Shown in pieces: positions 49,974 through 58,690 of a DNA stretch of 64,000 bases. The translations under genes were made by a program, and so were the position numbers. This DNA comes from CAXBID01 sp049791475 (GTDB lineage Bacteria; Bacteroidota; Bacteroidia; Flavobacteriales; Flavobacteriaceae), in assembly GCA_049791475.1 (NCBI GenBank), contig JBAQZZ010000238.1, positions 1 to 64,000 on the forward strand, in the 5' to 3' direction. The notes under the pieces were generated by a model that made no database searches, had not been told where the DNA came from, and was given only the letters and a program-made list of their open reading frames with translations. Positions within the stretch are counted from its first letter, which is position 1. Each line of letters begins with the position of its first letter.

Positions 49974-51239
49974 TTAGACTAAAAATTGAAATAAATCAGG
50001 TTTATCATTTAAGTAATCACCATAAAACTTATGTGTTTTCATTCTGGTTATTAAAGGTTCTAAATCGGATGAAGATTTTAACTGAATTCCAACGACTGCC
50101 GATCCATTTTCACGATTTGTTTTTTTAGCATATTGAAAGTAGGTAATATCATCATTAGGTCCTAAAATATCTACCACAAAATCCTTTAAAGCTCCTGCAC
50201 GTTGCGGAAATTTTAATATAAAATAATGCTTTAAATTGGCGTAAAGCAATGCACGTTCTTTAATTTCTGCAGTTCGTGTAATATCGTTGTTACTACCGCT
50301 AACAATACAAACCACATTTTTTCCTTTGATTTCTTCAGCATAAAAATCTAAAGCAGAAATACTTAATGCACCAGCAGGCTCCACCACAATAGCATCTTTA
50401 TTATAAAGCTCTAAAATGGTTTCACAAACCTTCCCTTCTGGAACGGTTATCATATCGTCAAGATTTTCTTTACAAATTGCAAAAGTTAAATCGCCTACCC
50501 GCTTTACTGCAGCACCATCAATAAATTTTTCAATATGTTCTAATGTGGTATTTTTATTATTTTTTATTGACGTTGACATAGATGGCGCACCTTCTGGCTC
50601 GATTCCAATAATTTTTGTGTTAGGAGATAATAGTTTAAAAACGGTTGATAACCCAGCAGCTAATCCGCCACCGCCAACAGCAAGAAATACATAGTCAATT
50701 GGTACATCGGTCTGTTCTAAAATCTCTAAACCTACTGTAGCCTGACCTTCAATAACTTTTTCATCATTAAATGGATGAATAAAGGTTTTTCCCAGTTCAT
50801 CACATTCAACCATCGCAGAGTGATACGCATCGTCAAACGTATCGCCTTCTAATTTGATATTTATATAATCCCCACCAAACATTTTAACCTGTTCTAACTT
50901 CTGGTTTGGTGTTGGCGCAGGCATATAGATGGTGCCTTGTATTTGTAATAATTTGCAAGATAAAGCTACGCCTTGGGCATGATTTCCAGCACTAGCGCAA
51001 ACCACACCTTTCTGAGACTCTTCTTTTGTTAAAGAGCTTATTTTATTGTAAGCTCCTCGTATTTTATAAGAACGGACTTGTTGTAAATCTTCCCTTTTTA
51101 AAAGGATATTTGCTTTATAATGCTCAGAATAGCGCAAACTAGCATGTAAAGACGTAACTGCCGATACTTTTTTAATAGTATCGGCAGCTTGTTTTACTTT
51201 ATCTATAGTAGGAAAATATATTTGCTTTTCCTTGTTCAT
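49974..51239 (-). CDS. ilvA: threonine ammonia-lyase (biosynthetic)
   Basis: It deaminates threonine to 2-oxobutanoate for isoleucine. The 421-residue PLP enzyme has the lysine motif RSYKIRGAYNKIS near residue 60, CASAGNHAQGVALSCK, the glycine loop AVGGGGLAAGLSTVF, and a C-terminal ACT-like domain (FPQRAGALKDFVVDILGPNDDI). It has a single regulatory domain, whereas the E. coli enzyme (514 residues) has two. It is the last gene of the ilv operon, 84 bases after ilvC across an R4 hairpin. Confidence 0.94.
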   Translation of the reverse strand: MNKEKQIYFPTIDKVKQAADTIKKVSAVTSLHASLRYSEHYKANILLKREDLQQVRSYKIRGAYNKISSLTKEESQKGVVCASAGNHAQGVALSCKLLQIQGTIYMPAPTPNQKLEQVKMFGGDYINIKLEGDTFDDAYHSAMVECDELGKTFIHPFNDEKVIEGQATVGLEILEQTDVPIDYVFLAVGGGGLAAGLSTVFKLLSPNTKIIGIEPEGAPSMSTSIKNNKNTTLEHIEKFIDGAAVKRVGDLTFAICKENLDDMITVPEGKVCETILELYNKDAIVVEPAGALSISALDFYAEEIKGKNVVCIVSGSNNDITRTAEIKERALLYANLKHYFILKFPQRAGALKDFVVDILGPNDDITYFQYAKKTNRENGSAVVGIQLKSSSDLEPLITRMKTHKFYGDYLNDKPDLFQFLV

Positions 51240-51253
51240 GATTTTATTTTAGT

Positions 51254-51271
51254 TTCCCGTTTTCACGGGAA
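51254..51271. repeat. R4 hairpin between ilvC and ilvA
   Basis: TTCCCGT-TTTC-ACGGGAA has perfect 7-base arms, followed by TGAC, 14 bases upstream of the ilvA start. A near-identical copy is upstream of metZ at about 14105-14121. Confidence 0.7.
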
Positions 51272-51323
51272 TGACAATTACAATGGAAGCCTCAAGAAAA
51301 GATCTTGAAGAAACTCTTTACAA

Positions 51324-52799
51324 TTAAACGATTGGCTTCATAGCCGTCATAGACGCTCTTAAAAACCTACCTACTTTTTCAACAGGATGGTTTCTTAATG
51401 CTGCATTAATTTCAATTAACTTCGCATTATCAACGCTTTTACCATTGTCTTTTGAAAATGGTTTCCCAATAACATCGGTATCAATGGTTTTCATGAAATC
51501 AGCTAATAATGGCTTACAAGCATGATCGAATAAATAACAACCGTACTCTGCTGTATCAGAGATTACACTGTTCATTTCGTACAATTTCTTTCTTGCAATG
51601 GTATTAGCTATAAGTGGTGTTTCGTGTAACGATTCGTAGTATGCAGAAGCATCTATAATTCCAGAATCTGTCATCGCTTCAAAAGCCAACTCGACACCAG
51701 CTCTTACCATGGCTACCATTAATACACCGTTGTCATAAAATTCTTGTTCAGAAATTTCCACATCACCAGCTGGAGTTTTTTCAAATGCTGTTTCTGCAGT
51801 TGCAGCTCTCCAACCCAATAAATCTTTATCATCATTTGCCCAATCTGCCATCATTCCACTAGAAAAATTACCTTCTATAATATCATCCATATGCTTTTGG
51901 AACAACGGACGCATAATATCTTTTAATTCTTCTGAAAGTTCAAACGCTTTAATTTTTGCTGGGTTAGAAAGTCGATCCATCATATGGGTAATGCCACCAT
52001 ATTTAAGTCCTTCTGTAACGGTTTCCCATCCGTATTGAATCAATTTTGAAGCATAGCCTTTATCAATACCTTTTTCAACCATTTTATTGAAACAAAGAAT
52101 AGAACCTGTTTGAAGTAAACCACACAATATGGTTTGTTCACCCATTAAATCAGACTTAACTTCAGCAATGAAAGACGATGCTAAAACACCTGCTCTATCA
52201 CCACCAGTTGCTGCTGCATAAGCTTTTGCTTGCGCCCAACCTTTCCCTTCGGGGTCGTTTTCTTCGTGCACTGCAATTAATGTTGGTACACCAAAACCTC
52301 TTTTATATTCTTCTCTTACTTCTGTTCCTGGGCATTTTGGTGCTACCATAATAACCGTTAAATCTTCACGAACTTGAGTTCCTTCTTCGACTATATTAAA
52401 ACCGTGAGAATAAGACAACGTTGCACCTTTTTTCATTAAAGGCATTACTGCTTTAACCACACTTGTGTGTTGCTTATCTGGTGTTAGGTTTAACACTAAA
52501 TCTGCCGTTGGAATTAATTCTTTATAGGTTCCTACATTAAATCCATTTTCTGAAGCATTTATAAAAGACTGACGTTTTTGAGCAATAGCAGCATCACGCA
52601 ATGTATAAGAAATATCTAATCCAGAATCTCTCATGTTTAAACCTTGATTTAAACCTTGTGCACCGCAACCTACAATTACAATTTTTTTGCCTTTTAAAGC
52701 ATTTACGCCATCTTCAAATTCTGAAGAATCCATAAATCTACACTTCGATAATTGATTTAATTTGTCTCTTAACGATAATGTGTTAAAATAATTTCCCAT
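51324..52799 (-). CDS. ilvC: ketol-acid reductoisomerase, class II (long form)
   Basis: It rearranges and reduces acetolactate and acetohydroxybutyrate with NADPH. The 491-residue length and the two C-terminal knotted repeats mark the long, plant/E. coli-like class. Motifs: KKIVIVGCGAQGLNQGLNMR, then SYTLRDAAIAQKRQS with phosphate-binding Arg/Lys/Ser (NADPH preference), MVAPKCPGTEVREEYKRG, and DLMGEQTILCGLLQTGS with metal ligands. It lies 16 bases after ilvN. Confidence 0.96.
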   Translation of the reverse strand: MGNYFNTLSLRDKLNQLSKCRFMDSSEFEDGVNALKGKKIVIVGCGAQGLNQGLNMRDSGLDISYTLRDAAIAQKRQSFINASENGFNVGTYKELIPTADLVLNLTPDKQHTSVVKAVMPLMKKGATLSYSHGFNIVEEGTQVREDLTVIMVAPKCPGTEVREEYKRGFGVPTLIAVHEENDPEGKGWAQAKAYAAATGGDRAGVLASSFIAEVKSDLMGEQTILCGLLQTGSILCFNKMVEKGIDKGYASKLIQYGWETVTEGLKYGGITHMMDRLSNPAKIKAFELSEELKDIMRPLFQKHMDDIIEGNFSSGMMADWANDDKDLLGWRAATAETAFEKTPAGDVEISEQEFYDNGVLMVAMVRAGVELAFEAMTDSGIIDASAYYESLHETPLIANTIARKKLYEMNSVISDTAEYGCYLFDHACKPLLADFMKTIDTDVIGKPFSKDNGKSVDNAKLIEINAALRNHPVEKVGRFLRASMTAMKPIV

Positions 52800-52815
52800 T
52801 TTTAATTTTTTGTTA

Positions 52816-53349
52816 TTATTGGTTATTGAATGCCATAAGCATTTCTGATACTTTCATTTCTTCTTTTGTTACTGCAATGCGACCTGAACGGACAAACTGC
52901 ATAATTCCGAAAACATTTAAATCGCGTCTTAAAGATTCAATTTCGTTTCTTCTACCCGATTTTTCAAGTACAAAAAACTCTTTATTTACAGTTACGATTC
53001 TCGCGTAACTTTCTTTAATAATGTTCTGAATTTGCGGCTCGTTAAATAACAAATCAGACTTAATTTTAAACATACAAGACTCAGTGAAAATAGTTTCATC
53101 TTCTGTATGATAATAAGCTCTAATTGTTTCAACCTGCTTTTCAATTTGCTTAACAATTTTAATGGCATTTGTCTCTGTTATGTTTACAACAAGAACAAAA
53201 CGATTTACACCTTCAATCTCGGACTGAGATGTAGTTAAACTTTCAATATTGATATGTCTACGCTGAAAAATAGCGGATATACGATTCAATAAACCGATAT
53301 TATTTTCGGTATAAATTGATATGGTGAATGATTTTATGTCTTCGTTCAT
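52816..53349 (-). CDS. ilvN: acetolactate synthase small (regulatory) subunit
   Basis: The 177 residues contain an ACT domain (FTISIYTENNIGLLNRISAIF, then RHINIESLTTSQSEIEGVNRF) that binds valine in homologues, and a C-terminal ALS_ss_C-like region (LFNEPQIQNIIKESYARIVTV). It forms the holoenzyme with IlvB, encoded 126 bases upstream. The ilvB-ilvN gap contains an AT-rich stretch with repeated TTCTTTA units (53436-53476) and no gene. Confidence 0.92.
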   Translation of the reverse strand: MNEDIKSFTISIYTENNIGLLNRISAIFQRRHINIESLTTSQSEIEGVNRFVLVVNITETNAIKIVKQIEKQVETIRAYYHTEDETIFTESCMFKIKSDLLFNEPQIQNIIKESYARIVTVNKEFFVLEKSGRRNEIESLRRDLNVFGIMQFVRSGRIAVTKEEMKVSEMLMAFNNQ

Positions 53350-53475
53350 TTTTCTTTAAGATGACAGAAAATAGATGCTAGAAAATAGACTGAATTAACA
53401 ATTCTACAAGTTTATTTTTAATGCTTAGCCATCTTTTTTCTTTGTTCTTTATTCTTTATTCTTTATTTTTTATTC

Positions 53476-55212
53476 TTAACTTAATCTAACATCTGAAACT
53501 GATGCCCCAGAAGGAATCATTGGAAACACATTACCTTCTTTCTCAACACAAACCTCTAAGAAATAAGACTCTTTTGATTCCATCATTTCTTTTATAGCTT
53601 CTGCTAATTCTTCCCGTTTTGTAACTTTTTTGGCTTTAATATAATAGCCTTCAGCAACAGCTACAAAATTTGGATTTGTCATTTCTGTAGATGCGTAACG
53701 TTTATCGAAAAACAACTGTTGCCATTGGCGCACCATTCCTAAAAATTCATTATTTAGAACCACAATCTTAACCGCTGCTTTTTGCTGAAAAATAGTTCCT
53801 AATTCTTGAATATTCATTTGGTAACCACCATCACCTATAATGGCAACTACCTCGCGTTCTGGCGCCGCCATTTTTGCTCCAATAGCAGCAGGAAGTGCGA
53901 ATCCCATAGTGCCTAAACCACCAGAAGTTATGTTACTTTTTGTGACATTGAAATCTGCATATCGACATGCAATCATTTGATGTTGTCCCACATCCGAAAC
54001 AATAGCTGCATTACCTTTACTCTCAATATTTATTTGTTGTATAACCTCACCCATAGTCAATCCTTCTTTCGTAGGATGAATATCGCCTTTAATTACTTTT
54101 TCAAATTCAATAGCATATAAATCTTTGAATTCTTGTAACCAAGATTCATGTTTATTTTCATTTAAAGCATCTAAAAGCATGGCTAAGCTTTCTTTTGAAT
54201 TCCCTAAAACAGCAACATCGGTCTTAACATTTTTATCAATTTCCGCAGGGTCAATATCAAAATGAATGATTTTTGCTTGTTTTGCATAGGTATCTAAACT
54301 CCCCGTAACACGGTCATCAAAACGCATTCCGATAGCAATTAACACATCACATTCGTTGGTTAATTTATTTGGTGCATAATTACCGTGCATGCCAACCATA
54401 CCTATATTTAATGGATGTGATGTGGGTAATGCCGAAGCTCCTAAAATAGTCCACGCAGCAGGAATTCCTGCTTTTTCAATCACCGCTTTTAATTCTGCTT
54501 CAGCTTGACCTAAAATAACACCTTGCCCCCAAACAATCATGGGTTTTTTTGCATTATTAATTAATTCGGCAGCAGCGATAATACTGTTTGGATCTGTTTT
54601 TGGAATCGGAATATAACTTCTTACACCTCTACATTTTTCATATTTAAAATCTAATTCAGAAACTTGAGCATCTTTAGTAATATCAACTAGCACAGGTCCT
54701 GGTCTTCCGCTTTTAGCAATATAAAATGCTTTAGCAATGGCTCCAGGAATATCTTCTGCTTTGGTAACTTGGCAGTTCCATTTAGTAACCGGTGTAGAAA
54801 TTCCAACAATGTCTGTTTCTTGAAAGGCATCACTCCCCAATAAATGAGAAAACACTTGTCCTGTAATACAAACCAATGGTGTAGAGTCTATTTGTGCATC
54901 GGCAATTCCAGTAATCAAATTGGTTGCTCCTGGCCCCGAAGTTGCCATAGCCACACCTACTTTACCAGATATACGTGCATAGCCTTGCGCAGCATGTGCA
55001 GCACCTTGTTCGTGACGTGTTAATACGTGATGAATCTGGTCTTGGAACTTGTATAATTCATCATAAACAGGCATAATAGCGCCTCCTGGATATCCGTATA
55101 GAATATCAACACCTTCTGCCATCAAACTTCTTACAACAGCTTCGCTTCCTGTAATACGGATTGTTTTTTCAGCCACGTTTTTGGTTTTATTTATTGTTTG
55201 AGTTTCTTTCAT
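53476..55212 (-). CDS. ilvB: acetolactate synthase large subunit
   Basis: The thiamine-diphosphate and FAD-dependent catalytic subunit makes acetolactate or acetohydroxybutyrate. The 578 residues show GSEAVVRSLMAEGVDILYGYPGGAIMP, the catalytic Glu in TRHEQGAAHAAQGYAR, GKVGVAMATSGPGATNLI, and the ThDP motif IIGDGGYQMNIQELGTIFQQ ending in NNEFLGMVRQWQ. It starts about 107 bases after the ilvD stop, across an R4 hairpin. Product goes to IlvC, encoded in the same operon. Confidence 0.96.
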   Translation of the reverse strand: MKETQTINKTKNVAEKTIRITGSEAVVRSLMAEGVDILYGYPGGAIMPVYDELYKFQDQIHHVLTRHEQGAAHAAQGYARISGKVGVAMATSGPGATNLITGIADAQIDSTPLVCITGQVFSHLLGSDAFQETDIVGISTPVTKWNCQVTKAEDIPGAIAKAFYIAKSGRPGPVLVDITKDAQVSELDFKYEKCRGVRSYIPIPKTDPNSIIAAAELINNAKKPMIVWGQGVILGQAEAELKAVIEKAGIPAAWTILGASALPTSHPLNIGMVGMHGNYAPNKLTNECDVLIAIGMRFDDRVTGSLDTYAKQAKIIHFDIDPAEIDKNVKTDVAVLGNSKESLAMLLDALNENKHESWLQEFKDLYAIEFEKVIKGDIHPTKEGLTMGEVIQQINIESKGNAAIVSDVGQHQMIACRYADFNVTKSNITSGGLGTMGFALPAAIGAKMAAPEREVVAIIGDGGYQMNIQELGTIFQQKAAVKIVVLNNEFLGMVRQWQQLFFDKRYASTEMTNPNFVAVAEGYYIKAKKVTKREELAEAIKEMMESKESYFLEVCVEKEGNVFPMIPSGASVSDVRLS

Positions 55213-55297
55213 CTCTCAGTATTTTTTATTACTCTTTCGAGCTTACTCTAACTTTTTTTCTTTTTATAATGACTAACTTTTGGTTATTCAATTATAA

Positions 55298-55319
55298 GAT
55301 TCCTGCGTTCGCAGGAATT
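55298..55319. repeat. R4 hairpin at the ilvD stop
   Basis: ATTCCTGC-GTTC-GCAGGAAT has perfect 8-base arms and abuts the ilvD stop codon (55320-55322). The arms are the same as in the argE copy at 25716-25735. Confidence 0.75.
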
Positions 55320-57002
55320 TTATGCGTCAGTTACACAGCCTTTTGAAGCCGATGCTACCGTTTTTGCATATTTATATAATATTCCTTTTTTATGTTTTAA
55401 CGCTGGTTGAACCCATTGTGATTTTCTTTCCGCTAATTCTTCATCAGTAAGTAATACGTTTATAGTATTGTCTTCAGCACTAATTTTAATTTTGTCACCC
55501 GTTTTTAATAACCCAATAGTGCCACCCGATTGTGCTTCTGGAGTAATATGCCCCACAACAAATCCGTGTGTTCCTCCAGAAAAACGGCCATCTGTAATTA
55601 ATGCTACCGATTTCCCTAAACCTGCTCCCATTATTAATGAGGTTGGCTTCAACATTTCTGGCATGCCTGGACCTCCTTTTGGACCGACATAACGAATGAC
55701 GACAACATCACCTCTTGCTACTTCGCCATTTGAAATACCTGTATTTGCAGCTTGCTCACCATCATAAACCACAGCTTTTCCTTCAAATAACAAGCCTTCA
55801 TTTCCTGAAATTTTTGCCACAGCACCTTCAGTAGCTAAGTTTCCATAAAGGATTTGTAAATTTCCTGAAGATTTTAATGCGTTCTCTTTTGGATAAATAA
55901 CATCTTGATCATTTTCAAATTTAAGTGGCTCAACATTTTGTAAATTTTCAGCTAAAGTCTTTCCAGTTACTGTTAAACAATCACCATGTAAATAGCCATT
56001 ATCTAATAAGTATTTCATAACAGCAGGTGTTCCTCCAATGCCATGAACGTCTTCCATTAAGTATTTTCCTGATGGTTTTAAATCTGCAATTAACGGCGTT
56101 CTATCACTTACACGTTGAAAATCTTCTAAAGTAAATTCAATATCCGCAGCATGCGCAATGGCTAAAAAATGCAAAACCGCATTTGTAGAACCTCCTAAAG
56201 CATTTACGAGTGCAATGGCATTTTCAATAGATTTTTTAGAAATAATATCTAAAGGTTTTAAATCTAATTCTAAAAGATTTTTAATAGCTATGGCTGTTCT
56301 TTCACTTTCAGATAATTTATTAGGATTTTCAGCAGGAATAGACGAGTTATAAGGCAATGCAAAGCCCATACATTCTATTGCCGAAGCCATCGTATTTGCT
56401 GTATACATACCGCCGCAAGCGCCTGCTCCTGGAATCGCACTTTTAATAATAGCTCTATATTCTTCTTCATCAATTTCACCAGCCATTTTTTGACCTAAAG
56501 CTTCAAAAGCAGAAACAATGTTTAATTTTCTTCCTTTATACTTTCCAGATGCAATAGTTCCTCCATACATCATAATGGCCGGACGATTTAAACGCAACAT
56601 AGCAATGACTGCTCCTGGCATATTTTTATCGCAACCAACAACAGAAATTAGCGCATCGTAGCTTTGCGCATTCATAACTGTTTCAATAGAATCTGCAATA
56701 ATATCGCGAGACGCTAAAGAATAGTTCATACCAGAAGTCCCCATAGAAATACCATCACTAACGCCAATAGTATTGAATCCTAAACCTACTAAACCAGCAA
56801 TTTTAGTTTCAATCTTAACCTCAGCAGCTAAGCCATTTAAATGCATGTTACATGGGTTTCCATCGTATCCAGTGCTCGCAATACCCACTTGAGCCTTATG
56901 CATGTCTTCATCAGTCAACCCCACTGCATATAACATAGCTTGAGATGCTGGTTGAGATTCATCTTGCGTTAGCCTTTTACTATGTTTATTGAGTTCTTTC
57001 AT
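55320..57002 (-). CDS. ilvD: dihydroxy-acid dehydratase
   Basis: An Fe-S enzyme that dehydrates dihydroxy acids to the 2-oxo acids of valine, isoleucine and leucine. The 560 residues have the cluster cysteines in GNPCNMHLNGLA, VVGCDKNMPGAVIAM and GACGGMYTANTMASAIE, the carbamylated-lysine/metal region ISMGTSGMNYSL, and the C-terminal GRFSGGTHGFVVGHITPEA. It is the first gene of the ilvDBNCA operon, so the promoter should lie in the 400 bases up to the IS element. Confidence 0.96.
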   Translation of the reverse strand: MKELNKHSKRLTQDESQPASQAMLYAVGLTDEDMHKAQVGIASTGYDGNPCNMHLNGLAAEVKIETKIAGLVGLGFNTIGVSDGISMGTSGMNYSLASRDIIADSIETVMNAQSYDALISVVGCDKNMPGAVIAMLRLNRPAIMMYGGTIASGKYKGRKLNIVSAFEALGQKMAGEIDEEEYRAIIKSAIPGAGACGGMYTANTMASAIECMGFALPYNSSIPAENPNKLSESERTAIAIKNLLELDLKPLDIISKKSIENAIALVNALGGSTNAVLHFLAIAHAADIEFTLEDFQRVSDRTPLIADLKPSGKYLMEDVHGIGGTPAVMKYLLDNGYLHGDCLTVTGKTLAENLQNVEPLKFENDQDVIYPKENALKSSGNLQILYGNLATEGAVAKISGNEGLLFEGKAVVYDGEQAANTGISNGEVARGDVVVIRYVGPKGGPGMPEMLKPTSLIMGAGLGKSVALITDGRFSGGTHGFVVGHITPEAQSGGTIGLLKTGDKIKISAEDNTINVLLTDEELAERKSQWVQPALKHKKGILYKYAKTVASASKGCVTDA

Positions 57003-57398
57003 TTTTGTTACAGATAATTTTATGCTTTATCTTTTTTTTACTTGATATTTTAACGATTTATGCCTTTTAATAAAAATTCAATAAACCCCAAATAAGATTC
57101 GAAATTACTTTATTAGGTTTTTATTTATAGTTTTCTTAGGTTTTTAAGGTTAAATCCATGACCTGCAAAAACAACATAACTATTTGTTTTTCAGTTTTTT
57201 AAATCAATATTTTTATGATGCCCAAAAAATGAAAAATAAGTAATAAAAACCCTCCGTTTAGGGATGGCTCATAAAAATTTATTTTTGTTTTAATATCTCA
57301 TTCCTAATCATTGTAAAATAATCGCAATGACATTAATAGAAAGGATATTTAAAATTTGCTTTTTTGTCTTGGCGCTACAACTATTTACAAATTATTTT
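57003..57398. other. leader and promoter region of the ilv operon
   Basis: This 396-base gap has no gene. On the minus strand a stem AAACC...GGTTT with inner AATAA/TTATT pairs (about 57083-57120) is followed by a T-rich run, a weak candidate attenuator about 80 bases upstream of ilvD. I found no clean TAnnTTTG element. The IS element starts at 57399, so upstream regulatory sequence beyond this point has been displaced. Confidence 0.35.
57391..57398. repeat. left 8-bp target duplication of the IS element
   Basis: ATTATTTT directly precedes the left IS end and is repeated exactly at 58481-58488 after the right end. Confidence 0.9.
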
Positions 57399-58480
57399 GG
57401 CTCTAGTTTAAAATAGGTATTATTTTGTATATTTACGTTATGAATATAACAGAAATCAAAAAGGAATTGCTCAAATTACCTCTCTTAGAGAGGCAGCGAG
57501 TTATAGCAGAGGTTTTAGATAAAGACATTGGGTCAGGAGAAGCAAATCGATGTCAGCAATCACGTCGTGAGTTACTTAATAATAAGCAAGGTGTTTGTCC
57601 TCATTGTGGACATAATAAATACGTTAAGTTTGGTTTTAAAAGCAACTCTCAACGTTACAAGTGTAAATCTTGTAAACGTAGTTTTACCGAATATTCAGGT
57701 ACTTGGATGGCAGGCATTCATCATAAAGAGAAACTAGATGATTATTTGGGGCTAATGCTAGAAGAAAAAAGTTTAGATAAAATAAAAGTTGCTTTATCCA
57801 TTAATAAAAAAACAGCCTTTGATTGGCGCCATAAAGTATTAGCATCTTTGTCCGAAAAGGATAAAGATAATTTTACAGGCATCACGGAAAGTGATGAAAC
57901 ATTTTTTTTAAGTTCTGAGAAAGGAAGGTCTGTATCAAACAGAAAACCAAGAAAGCGTGGTGGCTCATCAAAAAAGAGAGGCATCAGTAACGACCAAGTT
58001 GCCGTTATAGTAACACAAGACAGAACATCTAATTTAGACCTTACTGTAGCTACAATGGGTAGGCTAAAGAAAATAGACATTGAAAATGCTATTGGTAAGA
58101 GCATAACCTCTCAAACAGTTTTATGTAGTGATGCACACGTTAGTTATAAAGGCTTTGCTATAGATAATAATATTGAGCATCATCAACTAAAAGCTGCTAT
58201 TAAACAACGTGTAAAAAATAAAGTGTACCACATCCAACACGTCAACTCAACACACAATAGACTTAAAAAATGGATTGATAATACGTTTTGGGGCGTATCA
58301 ACAAAGTATCTGCAACAGTATTTAAATTGGTATCAAATTAAAGAGAAAATTAAATATAGAAACGATAAGCTAAATGCATTTGTAAATAAAGCATCCGAAG
58401 ATATTAAAGCATATCAAAAATATCAAAATATTGAATTACAGTACGAAAAACTAATATCAACACAGATATAAACTAGAGCC
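57399..58480 (+). mobile_element. complete IS1595-family insertion sequence (1082 bp)
   Basis: The terminal inverted repeats are GGCTCTAGTTTA at both ends (right end read on the minus strand: GGCTCTAGTTTATA). They are flanked by the 8-bp direct repeat ATTATTTT. One transposase gene fills the element. The exact duplication and the intact reading frame point to recent insertion. Confidence 0.93.
57440..58471 (+). CDS. IS1595-family (ISXO2-like) transposase
   Basis: From the ATG at 57440 the protein has 343 residues. It contains a zinc ribbon (CPHCGHNKYVKFG then YKCKSCKRSFTEYSGT), a helical region (LMLEEKSLDKIKVALSINKKTAFDWRHKVL), and a DDE-type catalytic core: GITESDETFF (first Asp), VLCSDAHVSYKGFA (second Asp), and HHQLKAAIKQRVKN with VNSTHNRLKKWIDNTFWGVSTKYL (the third acidic position is replaced by Asn/His in many members of this family). 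An in-frame TTG at 57425 is less likely. It occupies almost the whole IS. Confidence 0.92.
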   Translation: MNITEIKKELLKLPLLERQRVIAEVLDKDIGSGEANRCQQSRRELLNNKQGVCPHCGHNKYVKFGFKSNSQRYKCKSCKRSFTEYSGTWMAGIHHKEKLDDYLGLMLEEKSLDKIKVALSINKKTAFDWRHKVLASLSEKDKDNFTGITESDETFFLSSEKGRSVSNRKPRKRGGSSKKRGISNDQVAVIVTQDRTSNLDLTVATMGRLKKIDIENAIGKSITSQTVLCSDAHVSYKGFAIDNNIEHHQLKAAIKQRVKNKVYHIQHVNSTHNRLKKWIDNTFWGVSTKYLQQYLNWYQIKEKIKYRNDKLNAFVNKASEDIKAYQKYQNIELQYEKLISTQI

Positions 58481-58488
58481 ATTATTTT
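58481..58488. repeat. right 8-bp target duplication of the IS element
   Basis: ATTATTTT is identical to 57391-57398. Confidence 0.9.
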
Positions 58489-58547
58489 TAAGAACCAATT
58501 ATTTCTTGAAAAAAAGAAAAATTAATGGCTATATTCTTTTATTTTTT

Positions 58548-58555
58548 TACTTTTG
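58548..58555 (+). promoter_or_regulatory. predicted -7 element of the metK promoter
   Basis: TACTTTTG matches TAnnTTTG exactly and lies 13 bases upstream of the riboswitch. I see no clear -33 TTG at the right distance. Confidence 0.5.
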
Positions 58556-58567
58556 CAAACAAATAAC

Positions 58568-58643
58568 AGAGGAAAGATTTGACTGATTGCAACCTCTTTA
58601 TACTTAACGTTTTTAAGTATAAACAAAAATGCTAAAGGCAGTG
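58568..58643 (+). ncRNA. SAM-II-type riboswitch upstream of metK
   Basis: P1 is AGAGG (58568-58572) with CCTCT (58593-58597). The loop AAAGATTTGACTGATTGCAA matches the SAM-II core (GAUUU, then AUUGCAA). A 10-bp hairpin (TTTATACTTA/TAAGTATAAA, 58597-58623) follows, then AAAAATGCTAAAGG, the 3' pseudoknot strand. Bases 58574-58583 (AAGATTTGAC) are exactly complementary to 58665-58674 (GTCAAATCTT), 16 bases before the metK ATG, offering a switch between aptamer and an alternative stem. SAM binding would be expected to lower metK expression. Confidence 0.75.
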
Positions 58644-58690
58644 TAAACTTCCTTCGACGTTATCGTCAAATCTTGCTCAAAACATATTAA

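Noticed and set aside
53436..53476. TTCTTTA-rich tandem stretch between ilvB and ilvN as a regulatory repeat
   Set aside because: It is low-complexity AT-rich sequence with imperfect units; I see no structure beyond composition.
53476..57002. Plus-strand reading frames opposite ilvB and ilvD
   Set aside because: They are antisense to strongly conserved enzymes and show no family resemblance or own context.
57136..57159. Seven-codon leader peptide (MDLTLKT) upstream of ilvD
   Set aside because: It is too short, has no run of Ile, Val or Leu codons and no clear ribosome binding context.
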